Virus record (IMG/VR): IMGVR_UViG_3300042691_052885
Span: 1 to 64,000 of that record
Source: a virus
Reading direction: 5' to 3' (one strand)
DNA: 64,000 nt
The translations under genes and the position numbers were made by a program. Of the stretch, positions 1-8,631 are shown piece after piece. Numbering within the stretch: position 1 is the stretch's first letter; every line of letters begins with the position of its first letter. Under the pieces are notes generated by a model that saw nothing but the letters and a program-made list of their open reading frames with translations, did no database searches and was not told where the DNA came from.

Positions 1-755
1 CAAAGGCTCTTTTCTGTTTTATCGGTGAAATGAAAATTGGTAAGTCAATATGGCTTGCAAATATTGCAGCGAATGCAGTTCGTCAAGGTTTTAATACAAT
101 GGTAATTTCGTTGGAAATGCGGGACCGCAAATTGGTTAAACGTTTAGGCGCAAATCTTCTTGGAGTTTCCATGCGAGATTACGCAAAATCTGCAACCGAT
201 AAGGACAGTATGAAAAAGAAGCTTACCTCTGTTGGCTATGACAGTCTTAAAATTCCAGGAAAACTTTGGGTAAAAGAATTCCCGACATCTTCTGCCGGCG
301 TTCCCGATATTGAAAAGTATCTAAAGAAAATGGAAGAAATGAAAGGCGAAAAGTTTAAGGTAATAGTTTTGGACTACATCAACATTCTTAAGAACTGGAG
401 AAATCCAAACACCGAAAACATGTATATGAAAATCAAGCAAATTGCCGAAGATCTTCGAGCAATGGCAATGAGAAACGACTGGGCAATTATTACCGCAACC
501 CAGGTTAACCGCTCTGGTTTTGGATCGACTGACTTAAACATTACAAACATTTCCGAGTCAGCTGCGCTTGGTCATACTGTGGATGCCATGTTTGGTATCA
601 TACAGGATGAAATTATGCATGCCAATCGGGAGTATACACTCAAACTGTTAGCTAACCGAGATGATGGACATAAAAATAGCCGTAAGAAGTTTCTTATTGA
701 TTACGACTTTATGAGAATTACTGAGGATGAAACTACCGGAATAATATCAGAATAA
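1..755 (+). CDS. 41: Replicative DNA helicase, T4 gp41/DnaB-like (5' partial)
   Basis: Hexameric 5'-3' helicase that unwinds the phage replication fork with the primase. The reading frame is open to the window edge, so the N-terminal domain is missing. The Walker A motif GEMKIGKS lies at nt 24-47, before the first ATG (nt 30), so that ATG is internal and not the start. The sequence after it (ANIAANAVRQGFNTMVISLEM) follows the T4 gp41 and DnaB RecA-fold pattern. A Walker B strand (VIVLDYIN) is near nt 360-384, and ATQVNRSG near nt 500 matches the DnaB-family switch motif. It lies 3 nt before the next gene and heads a helicase-gp47-gp46 block. Family assignment is secure; the missing half cannot be judged. 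Confidence 0.9.
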   Translation, partial: KALFCFIGEMKIGKSIWLANIAANAVRQGFNTMVISLEMRDRKLVKRLGANLLGVSMRDYAKSATDKDSMKKKLTSVGYDSLKIPGKLWVKEFPTSSAGVPDIEKYLKKMEEMKGEKFKVIVLDYINILKNWRNPNTENMYMKIKQIAEDLRAMAMRNDWAIITATQVNRSGFGSTDLNITNISESAALGHTVDAMFGIIQDEIMHANREYTLKLLANRDDGHKNSRKKFLIDYDFMRITEDETTGIISE

Positions 756-758
756 AAC

Positions 759-1184
759 ATGGCAAAAGAAGACAAAATCTTTAACAACCGGTATAACACC
801 GGTGAAATCGAGTACGAACCGTTTCCCAAGATGCGGATTGATACTCCTGACAATTTCGACGTAGTTTCTGACTACAATAACATTGAACTGCAAGAATACC
901 TATTGGAAATCTTTAAGCAGGCTCCTTTTTACGAAGAGTACGTTTCCTTAAAGAAAATACCAAAAGGCGAATCCTGTAAATTGTTTTACTACTTTGAAGA
1001 AACGCTTTCGCAAACCCGCGATATGCGAATGATGGAAAAGTTTATTGCGGTAGCAGACTTTATGGAAATGAGTTACGAAGTTCTCTACAAGGAAATCAGT
1101 ATCAAGCATAAAGAAATAATTCTAAAGGAAATGGATGAAGAGTACGGAATCTTCAAACGCAAAAAAATTCATAGATTATTCTAA
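759..1184 (+). CDS. Hypothetical protein, possible gp33-like late coactivator
   Basis: A 141-aa charged, mostly helical protein between gp41 and gp47; its TAA stop overlaps the gp47 ATG (TAATG). I recognise no domain with certainty. The C-terminal third (MMEKFIAVADFMEMSYEVL, then a basic helix) loosely resembles the helix of T4 gp33 around its MSYLEA motif. The protein ends in a short hydrophobic tail (IHRLF), which could act like the clamp- or polymerase-binding tail of gp33. That reading is weak inference from shape alone. Other possibilities are a helicase-loading or recombination accessory protein, given the neighbours. Confidence 0.6.
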   Translation: MAKEDKIFNNRYNTGEIEYEPFPKMRIDTPDNFDVVSDYNNIELQEYLLEIFKQAPFYEEYVSLKKIPKGESCKLFYYFEETLSQTRDMRMMEKFIAVADFMEMSYEVLYKEISIKHKEIILKEMDEEYGIFKRKKIHRLF

Positions 1185-2272
1185 TGAGGAAAATTGAGGC
1201 AAACAGAATTTGGTTAATAAGTGATACCCATTTAGGCGTCAGAAGTAACTCTCGTGAATGGATGGATAACATTGAATCTTGGTTTAGGAATCATTTTATC
1301 CCTATTCTCAAGGATCACTATAGGGCTGGAGATGTCATCGTACACTGCGGAGATGTATTTGATTCACGTCAGGCAATTAATCTCTATGTAATGAACAAAG
1401 GCATTTCAATTTTTGAAGACCTTGCAGAGATTATGCCAGTGTACATGCTTATTGGCAATCATGATATCTTTATGAAAAGCAGCAATGATATCAATTCCTT
1501 GAAAGTATTTAAGAACAACCCAAACATTACGGTATTTGAGCAGCCGGAAAAGATTCAAATAGGAAACCGCACCGCTTTAATTATGCCGTGGAGAGATGGA
1601 CACGAGGAAGAGGCAAAGGTGCTAAATGATCCAGCAAATTTTGCAGATCTTGTTTTTTGCCACACCGATATTCGTGGTTTTACTTTTAATAAGATGCAAA
1701 AAATCGATGAAGGTAATGATGTTGACACATTCAAAAACTTTCAAAAGGTTTATTCTGGACATATACACTGGGCGCAGCAGTTTAAGAATGTAAGAATGCT
1801 TGGTAGCCCGTATCAACTTACCAGGAGCGATAGCGGAAATGATAAAAACATTTGGTTGCTTGATTTGGAAACATTTGAGGAAACCTCATTTCTAAATAAT
1901 CATTCACCAAAGTTTGTTCGATATAAATTGGGATGGCTTCTTGAACAGCCAATGGAAATCATACAACAAATATTTGAAAACAATTACGTTGACATTATGG
2001 TAGATGCTACCTGGTCTTCCTGGTTTCCGTTTTCTCTGTTTACGGAATCGTTTTCAAACTATAAGAAGATTAACTACATTATTACAACCGATGAAATAGA
2101 AAATGTAGATGACCTTCCTGTAGAAAACGAGGAAATCAATCTTCAAAAATTAATTGAGACTCACATTCAGTCTTTACCGTACAACGACGGTCTTAAAGAA
2201 AAGTTAAATAAAGTCTCACTTCAAATCTATCATAAAATACTACAAAATCTAAGTAGAGGATCAGCGGAATGA
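1184..2272 (+). CDS. 47: Recombination endonuclease subunit gp47 (SbcD/Mre11-like)
   Basis: Metallophosphoesterase subunit of the gp46/gp47 complex, which resects DNA ends for recombination-dependent replication and host DNA breakdown. The five metal-binding blocks are visible in order: SDTHLG (residues 13-18), HCGDVFDSR (54-62), GNHD (91-94), CHTDIRG (about 158-164) and GHIHW (about 190-194). The length of 362 aa fits T4 gp47 (339 aa). The ATG overlaps the preceding stop, and the end overlaps the gp46 start as ATGA, so gp47 and gp46 are probably translationally coupled. Confidence is high. Confidence 0.93.
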   Translation: MRKIEANRIWLISDTHLGVRSNSREWMDNIESWFRNHFIPILKDHYRAGDVIVHCGDVFDSRQAINLYVMNKGISIFEDLAEIMPVYMLIGNHDIFMKSSNDINSLKVFKNNPNITVFEQPEKIQIGNRTALIMPWRDGHEEEAKVLNDPANFADLVFCHTDIRGFTFNKMQKIDEGNDVDTFKNFQKVYSGHIHWAQQFKNVRMLGSPYQLTRSDSGNDKNIWLLDLETFEETSFLNNHSPKFVRYKLGWLLEQPMEIIQQIFENNYVDIMVDATWSSWFPFSLFTESFSNYKKINYIITTDEIENVDDLPVENEEINLQKLIETHIQSLPYNDGLKEKLNKVSLQIYHKILQNLSRGSAE

Positions 2273-3945
2273 AAATACTATCAGTAGAATTTAAGAACTT
2301 TGCGTCTTATGGAAATAGGACTCAAAAAATTTCCTTTGAAGGGTCGGCCGGCGCTTTTTATGTAGTCACTGGTCATAATGGCGCAGGAAAATCCACTATA
2401 TCGGATGTGATTAAGTACGGCCTATACGGAAAACTTGATAACAAAAAGAACCGGGATATTCCAAATCGCTTCAATGGAAATATGTATGTAAAAATTGTAG
2501 TAGAAAAAAGGCCTGGCCTAATCGCTACAATTGAAAGAGGATTAGCACCTAATTTTTTCCGGGTGTTTATTAATGGAGTAGAGTACGACCAGGCCGGAAA
2601 ACGAAATGTGCAAGACTTTTTGGAAGAAGAAATCTTAGGCATCCCTTACTATATTTTCAACAATATTGTTTCGCTTTCAATTAATGACTTTAAGTCTTTT
2701 TTAGGCATGAGTCCGCATGATAAACGACAGATTATTGACAGACTTTTCGGGCTGGAAATTCTTGGTCATTTACGGTGGTATGTAAAAGAGCATCTTAAAG
2801 GTATAAAAGAAGGAGTCACCGGTATTAGCACAGAAATTGCTGTGTTAGAGAGATCAATTGAAACGTCAAGCCGGGAGCTTGAATCTTTATTTGAAAAACT
2901 AAAGTCAGCTGATGAAGAGAAAAAAGGGCAAATTATTGAAAGCATTCAAAAAGTACATGAGTACATCAAGGAGGCTGATAAGAAAATTGAAGAAATTGCA
3001 GAAAAAGAGTCTCGAGTAAAAGAAACTCTTCGAGGCTGGAACAAGCAATTAACTGAAAAGCAATATCAGCTTCGCGCAAAGAAAGAAAAGGACAATCTGT
3101 ATAAAAATGACTGCTGTCCTACATGCGGTTCAGATTTGCATACTGACTTTCATAAATCTCTTATGGAAGAAAACGCAAAAGATATTGAAGCTATTGAATC
3201 CGAACTTACCACTATCAAGGAAACGCTTTCTCAAATGGAAGAAAATTCCAAGAAAATTGATGCAATAAAAACGGATATAACTTCTAAGAAAGCAGCAGCT
3301 CGGCAAAAAGCAATTGCTTTGCAAAAAGAACTCGATTTGTTATCTGACGGCAGTGTTAAAGATGAACAAACAAATTCGTTAAAGAGTATTATTGAGGAAA
3401 GCGAAACCCAAAAAGTGGTGGCTACCAAGAAACGTGATGAGGAAGAAAAGAAAATTAACTTCTACAAAATAGTGGAGGAAATCTTTGGAGACCGCGGAGT
3501 TAAGCTTTCTGCAATTAAAAGAATTGTACCAGTTCTAAACCAGGAAATACGTAAAGTTTTAGCAGAACTGAATGTTGACTACCGTGTAACATTTGAAGAG
3601 GATTTTAGCGTCAAGCTTATGCACATGGGATATGATGTATCGGTGGATCAATTAAGTACCGGCGAAAGAAAGAAGATTGATTTTGCAGTAATTATTGCTC
3701 TCATTCGTATTATGAAAATAAAATTTCATGGATTAAACCTAATCTTCTTGGATGAAATCTTTTCATCCATTGATAGCGATGGTATTTGGCATATTTTAGG
3801 CGTGCTCTCTCGGGCATCGGTAGATTTAGGTATTCATACCTTTGTAATCAATCACAGTAATCTGCCAACAGAGTTGTTTAACTATAAAGTAGAAATTGAA
3901 AAAAAGAACGGGTTTTCCGAGCTTACCATTGAACCAGTAAAGTGA
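2269..3945 (+). CDS. 46: Recombination endonuclease ATPase subunit gp46 (SbcC/Rad50-like)
   Basis: SMC-type ATPase partner of gp47. Walker A is GHNGAGKS (residues 35-42). A coiled coil runs from about 180 to 400 and is interrupted by a zinc-hook motif CPTC (283-286). The ABC signature LSTGERKK lies near 462, and Walker B with its catalytic acid (NLIFLDE) at about 490-496. The 558-aa length equals that of T4 gp46. The start is the ATGA overlap with gp47. A late-promoter-like GATATATAG begins at its stop codon, so late transcription of the next gene starts at the end of this early operon. Confidence 0.95.
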   Translation: MKILSVEFKNFASYGNRTQKISFEGSAGAFYVVTGHNGAGKSTISDVIKYGLYGKLDNKKNRDIPNRFNGNMYVKIVVEKRPGLIATIERGLAPNFFRVFINGVEYDQAGKRNVQDFLEEEILGIPYYIFNNIVSLSINDFKSFLGMSPHDKRQIIDRLFGLEILGHLRWYVKEHLKGIKEGVTGISTEIAVLERSIETSSRELESLFEKLKSADEEKKGQIIESIQKVHEYIKEADKKIEEIAEKESRVKETLRGWNKQLTEKQYQLRAKKEKDNLYKNDCCPTCGSDLHTDFHKSLMEENAKDIEAIESELTTIKETLSQMEENSKKIDAIKTDITSKKAAARQKAIALQKELDLLSDGSVKDEQTNSLKSIIEESETQKVVATKKRDEEEKKINFYKIVEEIFGDRGVKLSAIKRIVPVLNQEIRKVLAELNVDYRVTFEEDFSVKLMHMGYDVSVDQLSTGERKKIDFAVIIALIRIMKIKFHGLNLIFLDEIFSSIDSDGIWHILGVLSRASVDLGIHTFVINHSNLPTELFNYKVEIEKKNGFSELTIEPVK

Positions 3946-3954
3946 GATATATAG
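3946..3954 (+). promoter_or_regulatory. Late-promoter-like motif GATATATAG
   Basis: GATATATAG sits 15 nt before the GTG of the gp15-like structural gene. The same 9-mer precedes other structural operons (5528, 16018, 20580, 26484), and no conserved -35 box is seen, as in T4 late promoters. Recognition by gp55 is inferred. Confidence 0.55.
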
Positions 3955-3969
3955 AAAAAGCCTTTTATA

Positions 3970-5502
3970 GTGCCATCTAACTACCTACATAAGTATAACA
4001 CAGACAATGTACACGCAAGAGCGGTTATCATTGGTTTGGTAAATTTGCTAAACAGCAAGGTTCAATTTGAAAACATTTATTCAGACACTCAAAAAAGTAT
4101 AGTAACTGTACCATTTTACTATAACTTTGGTGGCGACGAACGGTTTTTACAAGACTACTTCTTAGAATGGAATGAATGTGTTACTCAGCAAATGGTAGAT
4201 GGAAACGTTGATCCAATACCTCGTGGAATTGTAACCTTAACTTCAAGCACCATTAATACTAATATGCTTACTAACCGTTTTATACGCGGCAATTACGTAA
4301 AGCAGGTTGGTAATGAAGTTCTTACCTACAATTCATTTATTAATCCAATACCGCTTACAATGAATTTTGAGGTAAAGATTGTGGCGGACACTTCTCTTGA
4401 TGCTTTTAAGATACAACAAGCAGTATTGGAAACTTTCTACAAAACACAGGTGTTTTCAGTGGAATTTAGAGGATTTCGTATTCCATGCCAAGCAGGGTTT
4501 CCTGAAGATCAAGGGATTGAAAAGACATTTGAATTTACGTATCAATCAGAAACCGAGATATCCTTTAATGTTCCTATTGAGCTTGAAACGTATTTCCCGG
4601 TAACAGATCCTACTACGGAAAGGTTTGGCGGAAACCGTATGAATTATCCTGGAGGGCCTAATATTGAATGGATTGCAGATGAGCAATACAATTTACCCAG
4701 GATAACTATTAAGTCGCCAACCGCTGACGAAACCTATTTCTCAGGAGGAAAACTTCCTATAACATGGACAAACACCGGTCCTATAACAAGAATTAATCTT
4801 TTTTATAGAATGGCCGGAGCAACCGAATGGATTCCAATAGTAAAGAACATACAAAATTCAGGATCCTATGTATGGGATGTTCCGTTTTTTAATTCGCAAG
4901 GCGTTAAGGTAGCAAAGGAGCCCACAAAGGTAACAGTGGCTACTACTTCAGGAAAGTTTTCACATTTAAGAGCAATCATTGATTCCACAGGCTCTGTTGA
5001 TAAGATTGTAATACTTAATGGAGGACTTGGATACTATGGTGAAGATGAGGTAAAGGTATTTGATGAAACTAATCAAAATACAATTTCTCCGGTAATTTCA
5101 CCTTCAGTGTCTGGCGGTATTATTGTAGGAACGAATGTTCTAGCAGTTGGCGCAGACTTTACTCCTACTCCTCTGAATAAAATTGAGTTAAAAATTGAAA
5201 ACGCAAATAACGAAAGAGTTTTTGCTATTCTTTCAAAAACTACTCAATTTTATGCAGATACAACGGAAAGCCTTAGCGTTATTGAGAATTTAATACCAAA
5301 CATCTCAGTACCCGAAAACCTGGCCTCTTTGAATTTGCAGGTAGGCCAGCCAATTGAAGGAGCAGGTATACCACAAGGAGCAAAAATTGCATCTATAGAT
5401 GCTGGTTTTAACACTATTGAAATAAATGCCCCAGCAACACAAACATTTACAGAAAACCCTCTGGTAGGCGCTACCTACACAGGAAACATCACAATACAGT
5501 AA
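3970..5502 (+). CDS. Tail sheath stabiliser/tail terminator-like protein (gp15-like) with C-terminal extension
   Basis: Probable tail-completion protein that caps the tail and joins it to the neck. Residues 1-215 follow the T4 gp15 plan: an N-terminal helix with a following VTVPFYYNF strand, a central block (PRGIVTLTSSTINTNMLTNR), the segment INPIPLTMNFEVKI with a helical DAFKIQQAVLETF, and a strand pair ending FNVPIELETYFPV. T4 gp15 is 272 aa. This protein adds about 290 residues, including an Ig-like block (ITIKSPTADETYFSGGKLPITW, about 240-320) of the kind common in Bacteroidota surface proteins. The start is GTG at 3970; no in-frame ATG lies close by. It is the first gene after a late motif. 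The gp15 assignment rests on pattern only. Confidence 0.5.
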   Translation: MPSNYLHKYNTDNVHARAVIIGLVNLLNSKVQFENIYSDTQKSIVTVPFYYNFGGDERFLQDYFLEWNECVTQQMVDGNVDPIPRGIVTLTSSTINTNMLTNRFIRGNYVKQVGNEVLTYNSFINPIPLTMNFEVKIVADTSLDAFKIQQAVLETFYKTQVFSVEFRGFRIPCQAGFPEDQGIEKTFEFTYQSETEISFNVPIELETYFPVTDPTTERFGGNRMNYPGGPNIEWIADEQYNLPRITIKSPTADETYFSGGKLPITWTNTGPITRINLFYRMAGATEWIPIVKNIQNSGSYVWDVPFFNSQGVKVAKEPTKVTVATTSGKFSHLRAIIDSTGSVDKIVILNGGLGYYGEDEVKVFDETNQNTISPVISPSVSGGIIVGTNVLAVGADFTPTPLNKIELKIENANNERVFAILSKTTQFYADTTESLSVIENLIPNISVPENLASLNLQVGQPIEGAGIPQGAKIASIDAGFNTIEINAPATQTFTENPLVGATYTGNITIQ

Positions 5503-5527
5503 TTACAAAAAATCTTTTAAGGACAAA

Positions 5528-5536
5528 GATATATAG
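5528..5536 (+). promoter_or_regulatory. Late-promoter-like motif GATATATAG
   Basis: GATATATAG 26 nt upstream of the ATG at 5563, in a 60-nt intergenic gap. Identical to the motifs at 3946, 16018, 20580, 26484 and 46022. Confidence 0.55.
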
Positions 5537-5562
5537 TTAGAAGAAAATAAAATCAAAGGCAC

Positions 5563-7137
5563 ATGTCTAAACTACAAAATAGAATTGAGAATTTGCAATC
5601 TAAGACTACTTCGACTGCAGTTCTTGAAGCATGCAATGAGGCTATCAACAAGATTCAGAAAAACCAAAGCTTTTCAGTATCTGCTGCGGAGAATCAAATG
5701 TTGGAATCAGAAGTCATTAGTGATTTAGTAGAATCACTTTCAAAAGTTGAAGATGAAGCTGCAAAGCAGTTCGTTTCAATGGTAATGGTTGAAAAGAGAG
5801 TAGAAAATCTCGATAACCTCGGTGTAAAGAAAGCTGTTGCTGCTATTCGCGAGTCAAGCATTGTTAACCACCCAGCATTTACTTACGTATTTGAAAAAGT
5901 TGCCGCTATGGCTAAGCAACCTGAATGGATGGTAATTGAAAGCGCTATTTCTGCTTTAACACCATTTAATTGGGATGCAACGGTTAATGAATGTTTAATT
6001 GCTTTAACTGAAAACGCAGATAAGTATCGTGAAGAAATCAAAATCTACTCTATTGTAGAAAATTTGAAAAAGTCTTCTTCTAGCTATTTGCTTCCTTCTA
6101 TATCAAATTTGTTGGAAAGCTACCTAACAAATCGTGGAAGTTCTGAAAGAGTAAGATTAATGGAAAGAGCTTCTCAGTTCTTATTTGATCCACATGTTAA
6201 GAGTTTACATAACTTTTTAGCAGAATCTGAAAGAGCATTTCATGTTGCTACTAATGATAATAGCTGTACAGTAAACCGCGTTTACTCTCCTATTGTTCTT
6301 TCTGAGGCATGCGAATACTTTATTGTAGAAGGACAAGTTTACAAAAAGTTTGAAGATACTATCAGTATTGCAAATGAGGAAGAAATCAATGCATTGCCCG
6401 AGTCATTTAAGGCAGTTGCTGAAATTCTTTCTTGGGATAACACCGTAGTTTCTGAAGGAAACGTTAAGGTTTATTCAGGAGACAAGATCATTGAGGTTAC
6501 TGAATCTGAAGTAAAAATTAATGGTCACGCCGTAACTACTTCTGATATTCATAAAGTTTATTTGAACTCAGGAGTATTCAAGATGAATGAGCGCAAGCAC
6601 ATCGATGCTATCTTCGTTATTAAAGAAAATTGGAATACAATTTTTGAAATGGATATGGTAAAAACTATCAAATCAAAAGTTGATCCAGCTAAAACGGTTT
6701 CTATCTTTTTTGTAGGCGAAAACATCTACATTAATAAGTCAAACCGTATGATGAATGAAAACGTATTCTATAAGAATTGCACTGCAATTCAAACCAAGAA
6801 TTTGGTTATGGAATATATGAAGACTGACATTTCTTCTACTTTCTCTCAATTGCTAAATGAAGAGGAAAAGCAAATTAAAGAAGCAAATCGTTTGAAAGAA
6901 GAGTTTATTCAAGCAATTAATTATTTGAATGAGCAAAGACAGAAGTTGGAATCTGCTGTTGCTTCAATAGGAGAAAGCCAAGAAATCAAGGATTTGATAT
7001 CTGCAATTGATGAAGAAATCTCTTTCGTTAAAGCTGAGTATTCAAAAGTTTCCGCTGCTCAAACATCAGCAACTACCATTTCTGAAGGTATGGGAGTTAA
7101 TGTTGGCGATGAAGCCACGCTAGGAAAAAAAAAGTAA
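5563..7137 (+). CDS. Unknown late (probably virion or prohead core) protein, 0-frame product
   Basis: A 524-aa acidic, helical protein behind a late motif; I do not recognise the family. Residues 1-220 look like helical repeats. A middle section (about 250-420) has beta character. A coiled coil runs from about 430 to 500. The C-terminus (VNVGDEATLGKKK) reads like the first strand of a small SH3/KOW-like barrel that is cut short by the stop at 7135-7137. That stop follows nine adenines ending in the classic slippery heptamer A AAA AAG (7128-7134) and is followed by a stem-loop. Ribosomes slipping -1 would add 208 residues, giving a 732-aa product that completes the barrel. The neighbours gp15-like, gp55, gp4 and portal suggest a head or neck role. 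Confidence 0.75.
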   Translation: MSKLQNRIENLQSKTTSTAVLEACNEAINKIQKNQSFSVSAAENQMLESEVISDLVESLSKVEDEAAKQFVSMVMVEKRVENLDNLGVKKAVAAIRESSIVNHPAFTYVFEKVAAMAKQPEWMVIESAISALTPFNWDATVNECLIALTENADKYREEIKIYSIVENLKKSSSSYLLPSISNLLESYLTNRGSSERVRLMERASQFLFDPHVKSLHNFLAESERAFHVATNDNSCTVNRVYSPIVLSEACEYFIVEGQVYKKFEDTISIANEEEINALPESFKAVAEILSWDNTVVSEGNVKVYSGDKIIEVTESEVKINGHAVTTSDIHKVYLNSGVFKMNERKHIDAIFVIKENWNTIFEMDMVKTIKSKVDPAKTVSIFFVGENIYINKSNRMMNENVFYKNCTAIQTKNLVMEYMKTDISSTFSQLLNEEEKQIKEANRLKEEFIQAINYLNEQRQKLESAVASIGESQEIKDLISAIDEEISFVKAEYSKVSAAQTSATTISEGMGVNVGDEATLGKKK

Positions 7138-7161
7138 CAATCACAGCAGTTGATTCTGCTG
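7125..7161 (+). promoter_or_regulatory. Probable programmed -1 ribosomal frameshift signal
   Basis: Nine A residues (7125-7133) and a G make the heptamer A AAA AAG in the 0 frame at 7128-7134, the same slippery site as E. coli dnaX. The 0-frame stop TAA follows directly. After a 9-nt spacer, CAGCAG (7144-7149) and CTGCTG (7156-7161) form a 6-bp stem with loop TTGATT. The -1 frame is then open for 208 codons to 7760. Slippery site, spacer and stem fit the standard architecture. A homopolymer sequencing error is the main alternative. Confidence 0.65.
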
Positions 7162-7760
7162 GAAAATTTGTTACTACTGTTGATGAAGAGGGATCTTCAT
7201 ATAAAGCAAAAGTTACTGACTTAAAAGATATTTCTAAGAAAAAACGTGGGGTTCCTGGTAACCCCACGGAAATTATTACACAAGGAGATGGCGTAACTGT
7301 TGCCATTAAAGAAAAAGAGGAAGGTTATGTTCCCGCAACCCTTTCAGTCGAAGCAGGCGGTCTACCTGCTGGATCAAAGGTTTTAGTAAAAGCTATCGAT
7401 TATACATCAAAATCCGACACTGAAAATGTGGAGGTTATTCTTCCTGGGAAAAAATCAGTCTCAGTCAAAAAATCCGATGTAAAACTTTTTGAAGCTGGCG
7501 TATATAATTCTGAAACGGATATAAACAACAATCCTAAAACAGATGAAAACAAGCCAGACGAAACTACTGAAAAACTCCAAAGCATTCTTGATTTGGTGGA
7601 CGGAACTATTGCACACTTGCAAGAACTAAAATCCGCGGTAGATGAAGGAACCTCGCTTTCATCGGAATCATTAGAAAAATGCATAACGGAACTAACAACC
7701 TACAAACAGAATCTGCAGTCGGAGTCGGAGTACTCCCAGAAAGCGGAAGTAAGCGCGTAA
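7134..7760 (+). CDS. -1 frame extension of the 5563 gene (SH3/KOW-like repeats plus coiled coil)
   Basis: This frame is open from the slippery site to the TAA at 7758. It has no ATG start near its 5' end; the first plausible independent start is a GTG at 7428. It encodes two similar beta-rich blocks (VTITAVDSAGKFVTTVDEEG, about 7134-7230, and VLVKAIDYTSKSDTENVEV with SVSVKKSDVKLFE, about 7385-7495), then an acidic linker and a helical tail. The first block needs the 0-frame residues before the shift to be a complete barrel, which argues that the two frames form one protein. The gp55 gene begins inside its last 82 nt in another frame. Confidence 0.6.
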   Translation, partial: VTITAVDSAGKFVTTVDEEGSSYKAKVTDLKDISKKKRGVPGNPTEIITQGDGVTVAIKEKEEGYVPATLSVEAGGLPAGSKVLVKAIDYTSKSDTENVEVILPGKKSVSVKKSDVKLFEAGVYNSETDINNNPKTDENKPDETTEKLQSILDLVDGTIAHLQELKSAVDEGTSLSSESLEKCITELTTYKQNLQSESEYSQKAEVSA

Positions 7761-8116
7761 AGAAAACGCCTTCAAATTACTACATTAATCCTGCCGAGTT
7801 ACGAGAGGAGGTTATTAAGTCAAAAGAAAGAAATGAGCTTACGCCGCGCGCGGTTGCAATGTTTCAAACTATGGCTAAAGAGGCTTCCAAAAAATTAAGA
7901 TACCGTGATGAGGAAGATCGTAAAGACTGCATTGCATTTGCAATGATGGATGTAGTTCGTTATTGGAGAAGCTACAATCCAGAAAAATCAAAAGATCCGT
8001 TTGCATATTTTACGCAAATGATTAAGAATGGTTTTGCAAAAGGCTGGAGAAAATTACATCCGCTTTCTTCAGGAGAAAAGGTATCACTTAGTCACGATAA
8101 CATATATACAATGTGA
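7679..8116 (+). CDS. 55: Late-transcription sigma factor gp55
   Basis: Small sigma-70-family factor that directs RNA polymerase to late promoters, in T4 together with gp33 and the sliding clamp gp45. The match to T4 gp55 runs through the body: NYYINPAELREEVIKSK (T4 YNYVNNKELLQAIIDWK), the helix MFQTMAKEASKKLRYRD, the region-2 core RKDCIAFAMMDVVRYWRSYNPEKSKDP, and AYFTQMIKNGFAKGWRK. At 145 aa it is shorter than T4 gp55 (185 aa) and lacks an obvious C-terminal clamp-binding peptide. The ATG at 7679 is the only candidate start and overlaps the upstream -1 frame by 82 nt. It is the likely reader of the GATATATAG motifs. Confidence 0.85.
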   Translation: MHNGTNNLQTESAVGVGVLPESGSKRVKKTPSNYYINPAELREEVIKSKERNELTPRAVAMFQTMAKEASKKLRYRDEEDRKDCIAFAMMDVVRYWRSYNPEKSKDPFAYFTQMIKNGFAKGWRKLHPLSSGEKVSLSHDNIYTM

Positions 8117-8631
8117 GGCAACAGACTAATAAACATAATGGTCCACAAAGAAGAGGAAGATACCGTCAGGGTTATTACATACCAACAAACCCTACAAAAT
8201 ACATAGGCGATCCTTCCAAAATTATTTTTAGATCTTCATGGGAATACTATTTTTGTAAGTATTGCGATGAAACTCCTGAAATTCTTACATGGTCTTCTGA
8301 GCCTATTGCCATTCCGTATATTAGTCCGCTTGACAATAAAGAACACAGTTATTTTGTAGACTTTTATATGAAGCTTCAGAAAGGCGAAGAACAAATAGAA
8401 TACCTGGTAGAGATTAAGCCTTCCAAATCATTAAAACAACCTATGATGAAAGAAGGCCTAACCACTATAAAACGACTAAAGGAATATAATGAAAATGCAA
8501 AAACTTGGGTGGTCAATCGCGCAAAATTTAGAGCTGCCGAAGAATTTGCTAGAATAACAAACAAAAAATTCATTATAGTAACTGAGGAGTTTTTATTCAA
8601 AAGATCTAATGGAAATGGAAAGTCCCGCTAA
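8113..8631 (+). CDS. 4: Head completion nuclease-like protein gp4
   Basis: T4 gp4 homologue, which finishes packaged heads before tail attachment. Diagnostic stretches are YIPTNPTKYIGDPSKIIFRSSWE, ILTWSSEPIAIPYISP, YFVDFYM, YLVEIKPSKS and FIIVTEEFL. The E...D...E-x-K layout is that of a restriction-endonuclease-fold nuclease. The length of 172 aa fits T4 gp4 (150 aa). The start is GTG at 8113, overlapping the gp55 stop; no in-frame ATG precedes the conserved region. The gp55-gp4-X-portal order differs from T4. Confidence 0.88.
   Translation: MRQQTNKHNGPQRRGRYRQGYYIPTNPTKYIGDPSKIIFRSSWEYYFCKYCDETPEILTWSSEPIAIPYISPLDNKEHSYFVDFYMKLQKGEEQIEYLVEIKPSKSLKQPMMKEGLTTIKRLKEYNENAKTWVVNRAKFRAAEEFARITNKKFIIVTEEFLFKRSNGNGKSR

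Noticed and set aside
7428-7760. 110-codon frame as an independent gene starting at GTG
   Set aside because: The same frame is open back to the slippery site and the domain begins before the GTG, so a frameshift extension explains it better. An internal start cannot be excluded.
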